Made by a program: the position numbers and the translations under genes. The notes under the pieces were generated by a model. It made no database searches. It saw only the letters and a list, made by a program, of their open reading frames with translations, and was not told the DNA's origin. Below, piece by piece: positions 16,879-25,950 of a stretch of 64,000 bases of DNA (positions are counted from its first letter, which is position 1; the number at the start of each line of letters is the position of its first letter). Where the stretch lies: the NCBI RefSeq assembly GCF_902706225.1, contig NZ_CACSKB010000011.1, forward strand, positions 23,586 through 87,585, in the 5' to 3' direction. The DNA is from Microbacterium sp. 18062 (GTDB lineage Bacteria > Actinomycetota > Actinomycetes > Actinomycetales > Microbacteriaceae).

Positions 16879-19020
16879 TCAGCGGGCGTGCCGAAGCCAG
16901 AGCGCGCCGAGCGGCGGGAGGGTCACGCGGGCCCGGCCCGCGGCATCCGTGTGGACCGCGCCGAGGTTGCCCACGCCGGATCCGCCGTACGCCGCGGCGT
17001 CCGAGTTGAGGATCTCGTCCCAACGCCCGGCGGCGGGCAGGTCGAGCTCGAGATCGCCGATCGACACCCCGGAGAAGTTGCACAGCACCACGACGGCATC
17101 GCCTTCGTCGTCGCGGCGGACGAAGGCGGACACGTTGGGGTCCCAGGCGGGACCGCCGATCCGCGCGAACGCGTCGGCCTCGTGGTCGCGGGTCCACAGC
17201 GCCGGCTGCTCGCGGTACACGCGGTTCAGCGCGGCGACGAAGTCCTGCAGCTCCCGGTGCGAGGGCTGGTCGAGCAGCCACCAGTCGAGGCTCCTGCCCT
17301 CGGACCACTCCGAGATCTGGCCCAACTCCTGACCCATGAACAGCAGCTGCTTGCCCGGGTGCCCCCACATGTACGACAGGTACAGCCGCATGCCCGCCAG
17401 CTTCTGCCAGTGGTCGCCCGGCATCCGGGCGAAGAGGCTGCCCTTGCCGTGCACGACCTCGTCGTGGCTGATCGGCAGGATGTAGTTCTCGCTGAAGGCG
17501 TAGACGAAGGAGAACGACAGCTCGCCCTCGTGGTGCGCGCGGTACATCGGGTCGCGCGAGATGTAGACGAGCGAGTCGTTCATCCAGCCCATGTTCCACT
17601 TGAAGCCGAACCCGAGCCCGCCGGCGCTCGTCGGGGCCGTCACCCCGGGGAAGCTCGTGGACTCCTCGGCGATCATGGCGACGCCGGGGAAGGTCTTGTA
17701 GACGGTGGCGTTCGTCTCCTGCAGGAACCGGATGGCCTCGAGGTTCTCGCGTCCGCCGTGGACGTTCGGCTCCCACTCGCCCTGCTCGCGGGAGTAGTCG
17801 AGGTACAGCATCGACGCGACGGCGTCGACGCGCAGGCCGTCCACGTGGAACTCCTCGAACCAGTAGAGCGCGTTCGCGACCAGGAAGTTACGCACCTCGT
17901 TGCGGCCGTAGTCGAAGATGAGAGTGCCCCAGTCGCGGTGCTCGCCGCGGCGGGGATCCGGGTGCTCGTAGAGGGGCTGTCCGTCGAACCGGGCGAGCGC
18001 GAAGGCGTCCTTCGGGAAGTGGCCGGGCACCCAGTCCATGATCACGCCGATGCCGGCACCGTGCAGCCGGTCGATCAGGTGGCGCAGGTCGTCCGGGTTG
18101 CCGAACCTGCTCGTCGGCGCGTAGTAGCCGGTGACCTGGTACCCCCACGATCCGCCGAAGGGGTGCTCGGCGAGCGGCAGGAACTCCACGTGCGTGAAAC
18201 CCTGCGCGGTGAGGTACTCGACCAGCGGCTCCGCCGCCTCGCGGTAGCCGAGACCGGGTCGCCACGACCCGAGATGCAGCTCGTAGACCGACATCGGCTT
18301 CGTCACCGGCTGCGACCGGGCGCGCTCGGCGATCCAGGCGTCGTCCTGCCAGACATACTCCGACACGGTCACGACGGACGCGGTCGCCGGCGGCACCTCG
18401 GCGAGCCGAGCCATGGGATCGGCCTTGAGGATCCAGCCCTCGTGCCCGGTGAGGATCTCGTACTTGTAGACCGTGCCTTCGCCGATGCCGGGCACGAACA
18501 GCTCCCAGACGCCGCTCGCGCCCATCGAGCGCATCGCGTGCCCCTGTCCGTCCCAGCCGTTGAAGCCGCCGACCACGCGGACGGCCCGGGCGTCCGGGGC
18601 CCACACGGTGAACGACGTGCCCGCGCAGCCGCCGTGCCGGCGCGCATGCGCGCCGAGGACGCGCCAGAGCTGCTCGTGACGCCCCTCCCGGATGAGATGC
18701 AGGTCGAGCTCACCGAGCGTCGGCGCGAACCGGTACGGATCGTCCGCCACGTGCGCGGTGCCCTCCGCATAGGTCGCGACGAGCTGGTACGGCGCGTGGT
18801 CGCCGTCGACCGCGCCCTCCCAGATGCCGTTGCGCTCGTGCACGAGGGGCGCGCGCCGACCGTCGCCGAACACCGCCGTCACGCTCTCGGCGAGCGGACG
18901 TCGCGCCCGCACGACCCAGGTCGACGCCGAGGTGCCTCGGTGCAGGCCCAGGACGTCGTGGGGGGAGTGGTACGAGCCGGTGGCGACGGTGTCGAGGACG
19001 GACGGGGCGACGGAGCTCAT
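16879..19020 (-). CDS. glgB: 1,4-alpha-glucan branching enzyme
   Basis: A 713-residue GH13 enzyme that adds alpha-1,6 branches to glucan. An N-terminal CBM48-like domain (about 15-230, with FTVWAPDARAVRVVGGFNGWDG) is followed by the TIM barrel. Catalytic residues visible are Asp399 in DGLRVDAVASML and Glu452 in MIAEEST, and HDEVVHGKGS carries the conserved His-Asp. A C-terminal beta domain closes it. The length is normal. Its start overlaps the glgE stop (19017-19020), so glgE-glgB are coupled, and branching supports GlgE chain growth. Confidence 0.97.
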   Translation of the reverse strand: MSSVAPSVLDTVATGSYHSPHDVLGLHRGTSASTWVVRARRPLAESVTAVFGDGRRAPLVHERNGIWEGAVDGDHAPYQLVATYAEGTAHVADDPYRFAPTLGELDLHLIREGRHEQLWRVLGAHARRHGGCAGTSFTVWAPDARAVRVVGGFNGWDGQGHAMRSMGASGVWELFVPGIGEGTVYKYEILTGHEGWILKADPMARLAEVPPATASVVTVSEYVWQDDAWIAERARSQPVTKPMSVYELHLGSWRPGLGYREAAEPLVEYLTAQGFTHVEFLPLAEHPFGGSWGYQVTGYYAPTSRFGNPDDLRHLIDRLHGAGIGVIMDWVPGHFPKDAFALARFDGQPLYEHPDPRRGEHRDWGTLIFDYGRNEVRNFLVANALYWFEEFHVDGLRVDAVASMLYLDYSREQGEWEPNVHGGRENLEAIRFLQETNATVYKTFPGVAMIAEESTSFPGVTAPTSAGGLGFGFKWNMGWMNDSLVYISRDPMYRAHHEGELSFSFVYAFSENYILPISHDEVVHGKGSLFARMPGDHWQKLAGMRLYLSYMWGHPGKQLLFMGQELGQISEWSEGRSLDWWLLDQPSHRELQDFVAALNRVYREQPALWTRDHEADAFARIGGPAWDPNVSAFVRRDDEGDAVVVLCNFSGVSIGDLELDLPAAGRWDEILNSDAAAYGGSGVGNLGAVHTDAAGRARVTLPPLGALWLRHAR

Positions 19021-21101
19021 GCGAGGCCCTTCACGTGGAGGATGTGGACGGGCTCGGCGAAAGCGTCGAGGCGGACGAAGTCGTGGTCCGTCCACGTCCA
19101 GCTCTGACCGGTGACGAGGTCCTCGACGGCGAAGGGCGCACCCGGCTCGACCCCCCAGACGCGGGTGTCGAGATGCACGGTCGTCTCGCGCACCGAGTGC
19201 GGGTCGACGTTGGCGACCACGATGACGGTGTCGCTCACGCCCTCGGGGGAGAGCGCGGCGTCGAGGTGCTTCGCGTAGACGAGCACGGCGTCGTCGTCGC
19301 TCCAGTGGATGGTGAGGTTGCGTAGCTGCCGGAGGGCCGGATGGGTGCGACGGATCTCGTTCAGGCGGCGCAGGTACGGCGCCAGGGAGTCCCCGTTCGC
19401 CTCGGCGGCCGCCCAGTCGCGGATCTTGTACTCGTACTTCTCGTTGTCGATGTTCTCTTCGCTGCCGGGGCGTGCGACGTTCTCGTACAGCTCGTAGCCC
19501 GCGTACACCCCATACGTGGGCGCGGCGGTCGCGGCGATCGCGGCGCGGATCCTGTACGCCGGGCGTCCGCCGAACTGGAGGTACTCGGTGAGGATGTCGG
19601 GCGTGTTGACGAAGAGGTTCGGGCGGAGGAAATCGGCCGTCGAGTGAGCGATCTCCGAGAGGAACTCCTCGAGCTCCGCCTTGTTGTTGCGCCAGGTGAA
19701 GTAGGTGTAGCTCTGCTGGAAGCCGGCCTGCGCGAGGGCCTGCATGGGCGCGGGACGGGTGAAGGCCTCCGCGAGGAAGACGACGTCGGGAGACTCGTCG
19801 GTGACGGTGCGGATCAGCCATTCCCAGAACTGGAGGGGCTTGGTGTGCGGGTTGTCGACGCGGAAGACGCGCACGCCCTGCGCGATCCAGTGCCGGACGA
19901 TCCGCAGGACCTCGGCGCGGATGCCGTCGGGGTCGTTGTCGAAGTTGACCGGGTAGATGTCCTGGTACTTCTTCGGCGGGTTCTCGGCGAACGCGATCGT
20001 GCCGTCCGGGAGGGTCGTGAACCATTCTGGGTGCTCGGCGACCCACGGGTGATCCGGCGACGCCTGGAGGGCGAGGTCGAGGGCGACCTCGACACCGACC
20101 GCCTCGGCGGCGGCGACGAAGGCCCGGAAGTCCGCGAGCGTGCCGAGATCCGGATGGACGGTGTCGTGTCCGCCGTCCGCCCCACCGATGGCCCAGGGCG
20201 AACCGGGGTCGTCGGGACCCGCGACGAGAGAGTTGTCGGGTCCCTTGCGGTTCGTGCGTCCGATCGGATGGATCGGCGGCAGGTAGAGCACGTCGAAGCC
20301 CATGGCTGCGACCTCGGGCAGGCGCGCGGCCGCGGTGCGGAACGTTCCGCTGACGATCGTGCCGTCGTCGCCCCGGGTCGCGCCCTCCGAGCGGGGGAAG
20401 AACTCGTACCAGGCGCCGACTCCGGCGCGCTCGCGCTCCACGAGGATCTCCTGGGCGTCGCCCACGGTCGTGAGGCTCACGACCGGGCGGTCCCGGAAGA
20501 AGCCGCCCAGCACCTCGTCGCCGACGATCGCGAGCGCGGCGAGGTCGTCGAGTCCGGGGTCGCGCAACTCCCGGGCGCGCTCGTGCAGGACGCGGCGCTC
20601 GGCCGCGGGACGGTCCTTCTCCGCTTCTGCGCGCTCGAACAGCGCGGCACCGATCTCGCGCATCACGGCGACATCCACTCCCGCGGCGATCTTCAGCTCC
20701 GCGGCGTGACGCCAGGTCGCGTAGTCGTCGCCGTGGGCCTCGAATCGGAAACGCCACACACCCCGGTCGAGCAGCCCCACCTGCGTCGTCCAGTGGTCGA
20801 GCCCGTTCTCGGCGGGGGAGAGACGGTGCAGCGACTCGCCGCCGTCGGGCGCGATGAGCCGGAGGTGCACTCCGATCCGATCGTGGCCCTCCCGGAATGC
20901 GGTGACCCGGAAGGGCACGATCTCCCCGGCGAACGCACTCGGACGGAACGCCGAGTGCAACGCGGACGGGCGCGGGTCGGCGAGGGGGATCCGACCGGTG
21001 ACGGTGTCCCGGCCGGCGTCGTCGTCCGCTGCGGGGCGGAGGGGGATGGCGGACGCGCTGCGCCACGCCGGTGTGATCGGAGAGCGGGTCTGTGTGGCCA
21101 C
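19017..21101 (-). CDS. glgE: Alpha-1,4-glucan:maltose-1-phosphate maltosyltransferase
   Basis: A 694-residue GH13_3 enzyme that extends alpha-glucan with maltose from maltose-1-phosphate. The N-terminal domain includes FRVTAFREGHDRIGVHLRL. The barrel has the GlgE signature YLPPIHPIGRTNRKGPDN. Catalytic residues are Asp416 (RVFRVDNPHTKPLQFWEW region), Glu445 (FLAEAFTRP) and Asp502 (NTPDIL). The GTG start is supported by TAGGTT ending 6 nt upstream, with no ribosome site. The maltose-1-phosphate suppliers TreS/Pep2 or GlgM are not in this window. Confidence 0.95.
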   Translation of the reverse strand: MATQTRSPITPAWRSASAIPLRPAADDDAGRDTVTGRIPLADPRPSALHSAFRPSAFAGEIVPFRVTAFREGHDRIGVHLRLIAPDGGESLHRLSPAENGLDHWTTQVGLLDRGVWRFRFEAHGDDYATWRHAAELKIAAGVDVAVMREIGAALFERAEAEKDRPAAERRVLHERARELRDPGLDDLAALAIVGDEVLGGFFRDRPVVSLTTVGDAQEILVERERAGVGAWYEFFPRSEGATRGDDGTIVSGTFRTAAARLPEVAAMGFDVLYLPPIHPIGRTNRKGPDNSLVAGPDDPGSPWAIGGADGGHDTVHPDLGTLADFRAFVAAAEAVGVEVALDLALQASPDHPWVAEHPEWFTTLPDGTIAFAENPPKKYQDIYPVNFDNDPDGIRAEVLRIVRHWIAQGVRVFRVDNPHTKPLQFWEWLIRTVTDESPDVVFLAEAFTRPAPMQALAQAGFQQSYTYFTWRNNKAELEEFLSEIAHSTADFLRPNLFVNTPDILTEYLQFGGRPAYRIRAAIAATAAPTYGVYAGYELYENVARPGSEENIDNEKYEYKIRDWAAAEANGDSLAPYLRRLNEIRRTHPALRQLRNLTIHWSDDDAVLVYAKHLDAALSPEGVSDTVIVVANVDPHSVRETTVHLDTRVWGVEPGAPFAVEDLVTGQSWTWTDHDFVRLDAFAEPVHILHVKGLA

Positions 21102-21107
21102 GACTCG

Positions 21108-21113
21108 AACCTA
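21108..21113 (-). promoter_or_regulatory. Predicted -10 element, leaderless start of glgE
   Basis: Read on the minus strand, TAGGTT ends 6 nt before the glgE GTG at 21101. This is the same register as at other leaderless candidates in the window. Confidence 0.5.
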
Positions 21114-21177
21114 TCGCGCGGCCCTCGCAGTCGGGAGCGGTTGACAGGCGTCACGGCGCGTCGGCGACGCCATCCGC

Positions 21178-23292
21178 TCACCGTCCGGAACGACTCGGGA
21201 GTCCCTCCGCACGGAACAGGCGCATCGAGGTCGGGGGCATCGGCACGATGTCGCCGGGCGCCAGCACGGGCTCGTCGGACGAGGGCATGTCGTCGGCGCT
21301 CGACCAGAGCGACACGAACCGACTCACCCCCTCGACCTGCGGCAGGGTGACGTCGATCGGCGCCTCGTTGCCGTGCACGATCAGCAGGATGCGGTTGAAG
21401 TCCTCGGTCTCGGGGGTGGATGCGGCGACGTACTGCAAGGTGCGATGGGCGGGGTTCGTCCACCGGTCGCTCGACATCGTCTCACCCTGCTCGTCGTACC
21501 AGTCCATGACGGAGGCGGACGGGGTCTCCATGCCCAGGCGCGCGAACCGTCGGGGCCGCAGCGCCGGGTTCTCGCGTCGCAGCCGGAGCAGTCGCTGCAC
21601 GTGCGCGAACAGGTCCCGCTGCCAGGGGGCGTGCTGCCAGCTCAGCCAGGTGAGGTCGGAGTCGTGGCAGTACGCGTTGTTGTTGCCGCGCTGCGATCGT
21701 CCGAACTCGTCGCCGGCCGTGATCATCGGCACTCCCGCGGACAGCAGCAGGGTGCCCATCAGGTTGCGCATGGCCTTCCGCCGCGTCGCCAGGATGCGCT
21801 CGTCGTCGGTGGGCCCCTCGGTGCCGTGGTTGAACGAGCGGTTCGTGTCGGTGCCGTCGCGTCCCTGCTCGCCGTTGCCCAGGTTGTGCTTCACGTCGTA
21901 CGACACGAGGTCCCGCAGGGTGAACCCGTCGTGCGCGGTCACGAAGTTCACGCTCGCGAGGGGCCCGCGCTCCTCGCTGAAGGTGTTCGACGACCCCGCG
22001 AGGCGCGTCGCGAAGCCGCCGACTCCCACCGGCGCCGCCGAGGCCCGCCGCGCGTAGTCGACGTCGGAGAGCCAGAAGTTGCGGACCCGGTCGCGGTAGC
22101 GGTCGTTCCACTCCAGCCAGCCGTCGCCGAAGTTCCCGGTCTGCCACCCGCCCATCCCCACGTCCCACGGCTCGGCGATCTTCTTCGTGTCGGCCAGCAG
22201 GGGGTCCTCGACGATGGCTCGCAGCAGCGGATGGTCCGGGGTGAAGATGTGCTCCCGGTCGCGCCCGAGGGTGGCCGCCAGGTCGAAGCGGAACCCGTCG
22301 ACCTGGACGTCCTCGGCCCAGTAGCGCAGCGAGTCGAGCACGAGGCGCGCAGCCGCATCCGTCGACGTGTCGAGCGAGTTGCCGCAGCCGGTGACGTCGA
22401 TGTAGGTGCCGTCGGCCTGCTGGCGGTAGTACGCCCGGTTGTCGAGACCGCGCAGACTCGTGCGGGGCCCGCCGATGCCCTCTTCGGCGGTGTGGTTGTA
22501 CACGACGTCGAGGACGACCTCGAGGCCAGCCTCGTGGAGGAGCTTCACCATGCCCTTCACCTCCCGGAGCACCGCCTGCGGTCCCTCCCGGCGGGCGCCC
22601 TCGGTGGCGTAGTCCGGATGGGGGGTGAAGAAGTTCAGCGTGTTGTACCCCCAGTAGTTGCCGAGGCCCAGCTGGAGCAGGCGCGGCTCGGAGGCGAAGA
22701 TCTGGATCGGCAGCAGCTCGATCGTGGTGATCCCGAGGCTCAGGAAGTGCTCGATCATCGCCGGGTGGGCCAGCCCGGCATAGGTTCCGTGCAGGTGCGC
22801 GGGCACCCCGGGGTGACGCTTCGAGAGACCCTTCACGTGGCCCTCGTAGAGCACCGTGCGGTCGAGGGGGATGCGCGGCTTGGGGACGCCGCCCCAGTCG
22901 AAGTCGGACTCGACCACCGCGGAGCGCCAGTCCCCGAACCCTCCGCTGACGATGCCGCGGGAGTACGGCTCGATCAGGAGCGTGTGCGGGTTGAACATGC
23001 TGCCCACCGTCGAGGGACCCGAGACGCGCACGGCGTATCGCGTCCCCGGCCGGAGCAGCTCGGTGTCCAGCTGCCACACGCCGTGCGCGCGGCGCTCGAG
23101 AGGCGCCGAAGCGATGATCCAGTCGAGGTCGCCCTCGTCGAAGACGACGAGCTCCATCGCCTCGGCGTCGCGCGACCAGACGCGCAGGGTGCCGCCGCCG
23201 TCGTAGAGACGTACGCCGAGGTCGTCGAGCTCGGGTGCGAGCAGCCCCGGGGCGGCGATCACGGTGTCGGAGGTCGGGTTCGGGCTGACCAT
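21178..23292 (-). CDS. glgX: Glycogen debranching enzyme GlgX
   Basis: A 704-residue GH13_11 isoamylase-type enzyme that cleaves alpha-1,6 branches. The N-terminal CBM48-like domain (about 20-140) is followed by the barrel with GNYWGYNTLNFFTPHPDYAT. The nucleophile is Asp337 in DGFRFDLAATLGRD, the acid/base Glu374 in KIAEPWDVG and a conserved His-Asp lies in VTAHDGFTLRDL. The start is set by TAGGGT ending 7 nt before ATG 23292. With glgE and glgB it forms a same-strand alpha-glucan set, but an 76-nt gap and its own downstream promoter separate it from glgE. Confidence 0.95.
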   Translation of the reverse strand: MVSPNPTSDTVIAAPGLLAPELDDLGVRLYDGGGTLRVWSRDAEAMELVVFDEGDLDWIIASAPLERRAHGVWQLDTELLRPGTRYAVRVSGPSTVGSMFNPHTLLIEPYSRGIVSGGFGDWRSAVVESDFDWGGVPKPRIPLDRTVLYEGHVKGLSKRHPGVPAHLHGTYAGLAHPAMIEHFLSLGITTIELLPIQIFASEPRLLQLGLGNYWGYNTLNFFTPHPDYATEGARREGPQAVLREVKGMVKLLHEAGLEVVLDVVYNHTAEEGIGGPRTSLRGLDNRAYYRQQADGTYIDVTGCGNSLDTSTDAAARLVLDSLRYWAEDVQVDGFRFDLAATLGRDREHIFTPDHPLLRAIVEDPLLADTKKIAEPWDVGMGGWQTGNFGDGWLEWNDRYRDRVRNFWLSDVDYARRASAAPVGVGGFATRLAGSSNTFSEERGPLASVNFVTAHDGFTLRDLVSYDVKHNLGNGEQGRDGTDTNRSFNHGTEGPTDDERILATRRKAMRNLMGTLLLSAGVPMITAGDEFGRSQRGNNNAYCHDSDLTWLSWQHAPWQRDLFAHVQRLLRLRRENPALRPRRFARLGMETPSASVMDWYDEQGETMSSDRWTNPAHRTLQYVAASTPETEDFNRILLIVHGNEAPIDVTLPQVEGVSRFVSLWSSADDMPSSDEPVLAPGDIVPMPPTSMRLFRAEGLPSRSGR

Positions 23293-23299
23293 GCCGACT

Positions 23300-23305
23300 A
23301 CCCTA
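23300..23305 (-). promoter_or_regulatory. Predicted -10 element of glgX
   Basis: Read on the minus strand, TAGGGT ends 7 nt before the glgX ATG. No ribosome binding site is visible, so the mRNA is probably leaderless. Confidence 0.45.
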
Positions 23306-23367
23306 GCCAGCCGGTGAGTCCGGCCGGTTACGGGGCCCGGGCGCCCGGCGCGTGCGACAGTGGACGG

Positions 23368-24552
23368 GTGCACGTCTATCTCGACCACGCCGCGTCCAGC
23401 CCGTTGCGCCCCGAGGCCCGCGACGCCTGGCTCGCCGCGACCGAGGTGGTCGGCAACGCGTCGTCCATCCACGGCGGAGGACAAGCCGCCAGGCGGGTCC
23501 TCGAGGACGCGCGGGAGCGCCTGGCGCGCACGCTCGACTGCGATCCGATCGAGGTCGTGTTCACGAGCGGGGGCACAGAGGCGGTGAACCTCGCGATCAA
23601 GGGGCTCTGGTCGGCGCGTGCCCGGGGTTCCGATGCGATCGTGCTGCCCGACGGCGAGCACCATGCCACCCTCGACTCGGTGGCCGCACTGGCCGAGCGC
23701 GACGGCGCGACGGTGCGACCGGTCGCCCTCGAGGAGTCCGGCGCCGTCCCGGTGGAGCCCTTCGCGCGGGCGCTCCCGGATGCGGCGCTCGCCACGGCGC
23801 TCGTCGCGAACAACGAGGTCGGCACCGTCTCGGACGCCGCGGCGCTCGCCGCATCCGCCGCCGCGCACGGGATCCCCCTGCACCTCGACGCCGTCGCGGC
23901 CTTCGGTCACGTGCCCGTGACGTTCTCCGGATGGCGGGGCGACGCGCGCGGACCCGCGGGGCTCGCGGCGCTCAGCGTCTCGGCGCACAAGGTGGGCGGG
24001 CCCGTCGGCGTCGGCGCCCTCGTCGTGGCCCGCGGTGCGGCGCTGCACGCGCAGCTGCACGGCGGCGGCCAGCAGCGCGGCCTGCGGGCCGGCACCCAGG
24101 ACATCGCCGGGGCGGTCGCCTTCGCCGCGGCGGCGGAGGCCGCGGTCGACGAGCTGGCCTCGGAGAGGGCGCGGCTGGTGCGTCTGCGGGAGCGCCTGGC
24201 GGCCGGCATCCGCACCGCCGTCCCGGGGGTGGAGTTCCTCGGAGACCCCGATCGTCGGGTGCCGGGGACCCTCCACGCCCTGTTCGACGGTGCGCGCGGC
24301 GAGACGCTCCTGTTCCTGTTGGATCAGCGCGGGATCTCGGTGTCGACCGGGTCCGCGTGCCAGGCCGGGGTTCCCGAGCCCTCGCACGTGGTCCGCGCGC
24401 TCGGACGCGATGACGAGGCCGCCCGTTCGGTGCTGCGGATGAGCCTCGGACGCACGACGACGGATGCGGACGTCGACGCCGCGCTCGCCGCGCTGCCGTG
24501 GGCGGTGGAGCGCGCCCGGGCGGCCGGGGCCACCGCCGCCCGGCGCTCGTAG
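23368..24552 (+). CDS. Cysteine desulfurase (NifS/IscS family)
   Basis: A 394-residue PLP-dependent enzyme that takes sulfur from cysteine. The N-terminal YLDHAASSPL is typical, PLP-binding Lys208 is in SVSAHKVGGPVGVG, and the persulfide-forming Cys331 is in STGSACQAG, the short-loop class I (NifS/IscS) arrangement. It ends 9 nt before mnmA, so it is the likely dedicated sulfur donor for tRNA 2-thiouridine. GTG 23368 begins 6 nt after a GACAGT hexamer and directly precedes the conserved N-terminus. Confidence 0.93.
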   Translation: MHVYLDHAASSPLRPEARDAWLAATEVVGNASSIHGGGQAARRVLEDARERLARTLDCDPIEVVFTSGGTEAVNLAIKGLWSARARGSDAIVLPDGEHHATLDSVAALAERDGATVRPVALEESGAVPVEPFARALPDAALATALVANNEVGTVSDAAALAASAAAHGIPLHLDAVAAFGHVPVTFSGWRGDARGPAGLAALSVSAHKVGGPVGVGALVVARGAALHAQLHGGGQQRGLRAGTQDIAGAVAFAAAAEAAVDELASERARLVRLRERLAAGIRTAVPGVEFLGDPDRRVPGTLHALFDGARGETLLFLLDQRGISVSTGSACQAGVPEPSHVVRALGRDDEAARSVLRMSLGRTTTDADVDAALAALPWAVERARAAGATAARRS

Positions 24553-24555
24553 ACT
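24550..24555 (+). promoter_or_regulatory. Predicted -10 element, leaderless start of mnmA
   Basis: TAGACT overlaps the cysteine desulfurase stop codon and ends 6 nt before the mnmA ATG. mnmA may therefore have its own leaderless transcript as well as readthrough from upstream. Confidence 0.55.
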
Positions 24556-24561
24556 GGGGTC

Positions 24562-25656
24562 ATGCGGATCCTTGCGGCGATGAGCGGCGGCGTCGACTCG
24601 GCGGTCGCCGCGGCGCGTGCGGTCGACGCCGGCCACGAGGTGGTGGGCGTGCACCTGGCGCTCTCGCGGGCCGGCGGAACCCTCCGCACCGGCAGCCGGG
24701 GGTGCTGCACGATCGAGGACGCCATGGACGCCCGGCGGGCGGCCGACCGGCTCGGCATCCCGTTCTACGTCTGGGACTTCTCGGAGCGTTTCCGCGACGA
24801 CGTGATCGACGACTTCGTGGCCGAGTACCGCGCCGGTCGCACGCCGAACCCGTGCATGCGGTGCAACGAGAAGATCAAGTTCGCGGCGCTGCTCGAACGT
24901 GCTCTCGAGCTCGGCTTCGACGCCGTCTGCACGGGGCACTACGCGACGCTGGTCGACACACCCGAGGGTCCCGAGCTCCACCGGGCCTCCGATCAGGCGA
25001 AGGACCAGTCGTACGTGCTGGGCGTGCTCACCGCCGAGCAGCTCGCGCACACCTACTTCCCGCTCGGCGCGACGCCCTCCAAGGCGCTCGTGCGCGCAGA
25101 GGCCGCCGAACGCGGGCTCACGGTCGCGCAGAAGCCCGACAGCCATGACATCTGCTTCATCCCCGACGGCGACACCCGCGGGTGGCTCGCCGAGCGGGTG
25201 GGCGCCGAGGAGGGCCCGATCGTCGACCGGAGCGGAGCCGTGGTCGGCGCGCACGCGGGCGCGCACGCGTACACGGTGGGTCAGCGGCGCGGTCTGTCGA
25301 TCGGCGTGCCCGCCCCCGACGGCCGGCCCCGCTTCGTGCTCGAGGTGCGCCCCGTGTCGAACACCGTGGTCGTCGGCCCCAAGGAGGCCCTCGCGACCGC
25401 CGAGATCGCGGGCGGGCGGATGACCTGGGCGGGTCGTCCGCCCGTGTCCGACACATTCGCCTGCGACGTGCAGATCCGTGCGCACGCCGACCCGGTGCCC
25501 GCCCGGGCCGTGCGCGCGAACGGTGTGCTGACCGTGCGGCCCGAGACGCCGTTCGACGGCGTCGCACCCGGGCAGACCGCCGTGCTGTACGACGGGACCC
25601 GCGTGCTCGGCCAGTTCACGATCGACCGCACCGTCTCGGCCGTCCCGGTCGGCTGA
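24562..25656 (+). CDS. mnmA: tRNA-specific 2-thiouridylase MnmA
   Basis: A 364-residue enzyme forming 2-thiouridine at the wobble position of Lys, Glu and Gln tRNAs. The PP-loop SGGVDSA (residues 8-14) binds ATP. The catalytic cysteine pair is Cys98 in NPCMRCN and Cys198 in SHDICFIPD, with Cys101 also present. The C-terminal beta domain is complete. The neighbouring cysteine desulfurase supplies the persulfide sulfur. Confidence 0.96.
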   Translation: MRILAAMSGGVDSAVAAARAVDAGHEVVGVHLALSRAGGTLRTGSRGCCTIEDAMDARRAADRLGIPFYVWDFSERFRDDVIDDFVAEYRAGRTPNPCMRCNEKIKFAALLERALELGFDAVCTGHYATLVDTPEGPELHRASDQAKDQSYVLGVLTAEQLAHTYFPLGATPSKALVRAEAAERGLTVAQKPDSHDICFIPDGDTRGWLAERVGAEEGPIVDRSGAVVGAHAGAHAYTVGQRRGLSIGVPAPDGRPRFVLEVRPVSNTVVVGPKEALATAEIAGGRMTWAGRPPVSDTFACDVQIRAHADPVPARAVRANGVLTVRPETPFDGVAPGQTAVLYDGTRVLGQFTIDRTVSAVPVG

Positions 25657-25728
25657 CCGTCCCCGCCGACGCCGTGGCGGGTCGCGGCCCCGTGGATCGC
25701 CATCCGTGTCCGGTGGGGAACGGCATCC

Positions 25729-25780
25729 GTGTCTCACTTGTGCAGGTGCGTTGCCCGATTCGCCTGCACAAGTGAGACAC
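25729..25780. repeat. Perfect 18-bp inverted repeat with 16-nt spacer
   Basis: GTGTCTCACTTGTGCAGG (25729-25746) is followed by its exact reverse complement (25763-25780), 72 nt after the mnmA stop. Its composition is lower in GC than the surrounding coding DNA. It could form a stable hairpin that ends mnmA transcription, or be a dispersed palindromic (REP-like) element. The adjacent degenerate copy favours the second. Confidence 0.85.
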
Positions 25781-25811
25781 GCGGGTGTGGTCTTGGCCGC
25801 GCTGTGTCTGC

Positions 25812-25862
25812 GTGTCTCGACTATGCAGGAATATCGGCGGCGGATGGTGCAGAAGTGAGACA
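25812..25862. repeat. Degenerate second copy of the mnmA-ligA inverted repeat
   Basis: The left arm GTGTCTCGACTATGCAGG (25812-25829) and right arm TGCAGAAGTGAGACA (25848-25862) match the perfect repeat 32 nt upstream in most positions and have the same spacing, but no longer pair fully. It looks like an older or mutated copy of the same element in the same orientation. Confidence 0.7.
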
Positions 25863-25868
25863 GGGAGG

Positions 25869-25904
25869 GGAGACGAGACATGGGGGTGGAGACGAGACAT
25901 GGGG
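25869..25904. repeat. 19-bp direct repeat, two copies
   Basis: GGAGACGAGACATGGGG occurs at 25869-25885 and again at 25888-25904, a period of 19 bp. It begins the purine-rich tract that fills the rest of the mnmA-ligA gap. Confidence 0.8.
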
Positions 25905-25950
25905 AGAGAGGGAGAAGGGGAGAGAGGGAGAAGGGGAGAGAGGGAGAGGG
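25905..25950. repeat. 16-bp purine tandem repeat, about 2.9 copies
   Basis: AGAGAGGGAGAAGGGG repeats at 25905-25920 and 25921-25936, and with one shortened copy at 25937-25950. The top strand is pure A/G here. Such tracts are prone to slippage and to triplex formation. Together with the two elements upstream this explains most of the 392-base gap 25657-26048, which holds no gene I can support. Confidence 0.85.

Noticed and set aside
21141..21146. TTGACA consensus -35 on the plus strand
   Set aside because: No -10 follows at 16-19 bp and no plus-strand gene starts nearby. It appears to be chance.
25869..25950. CRISPR-like spacing of repeats before ligA
   Set aside because: Units are 16-19 bp, contiguous and purine-only, with no unique spacers and no cas genes.
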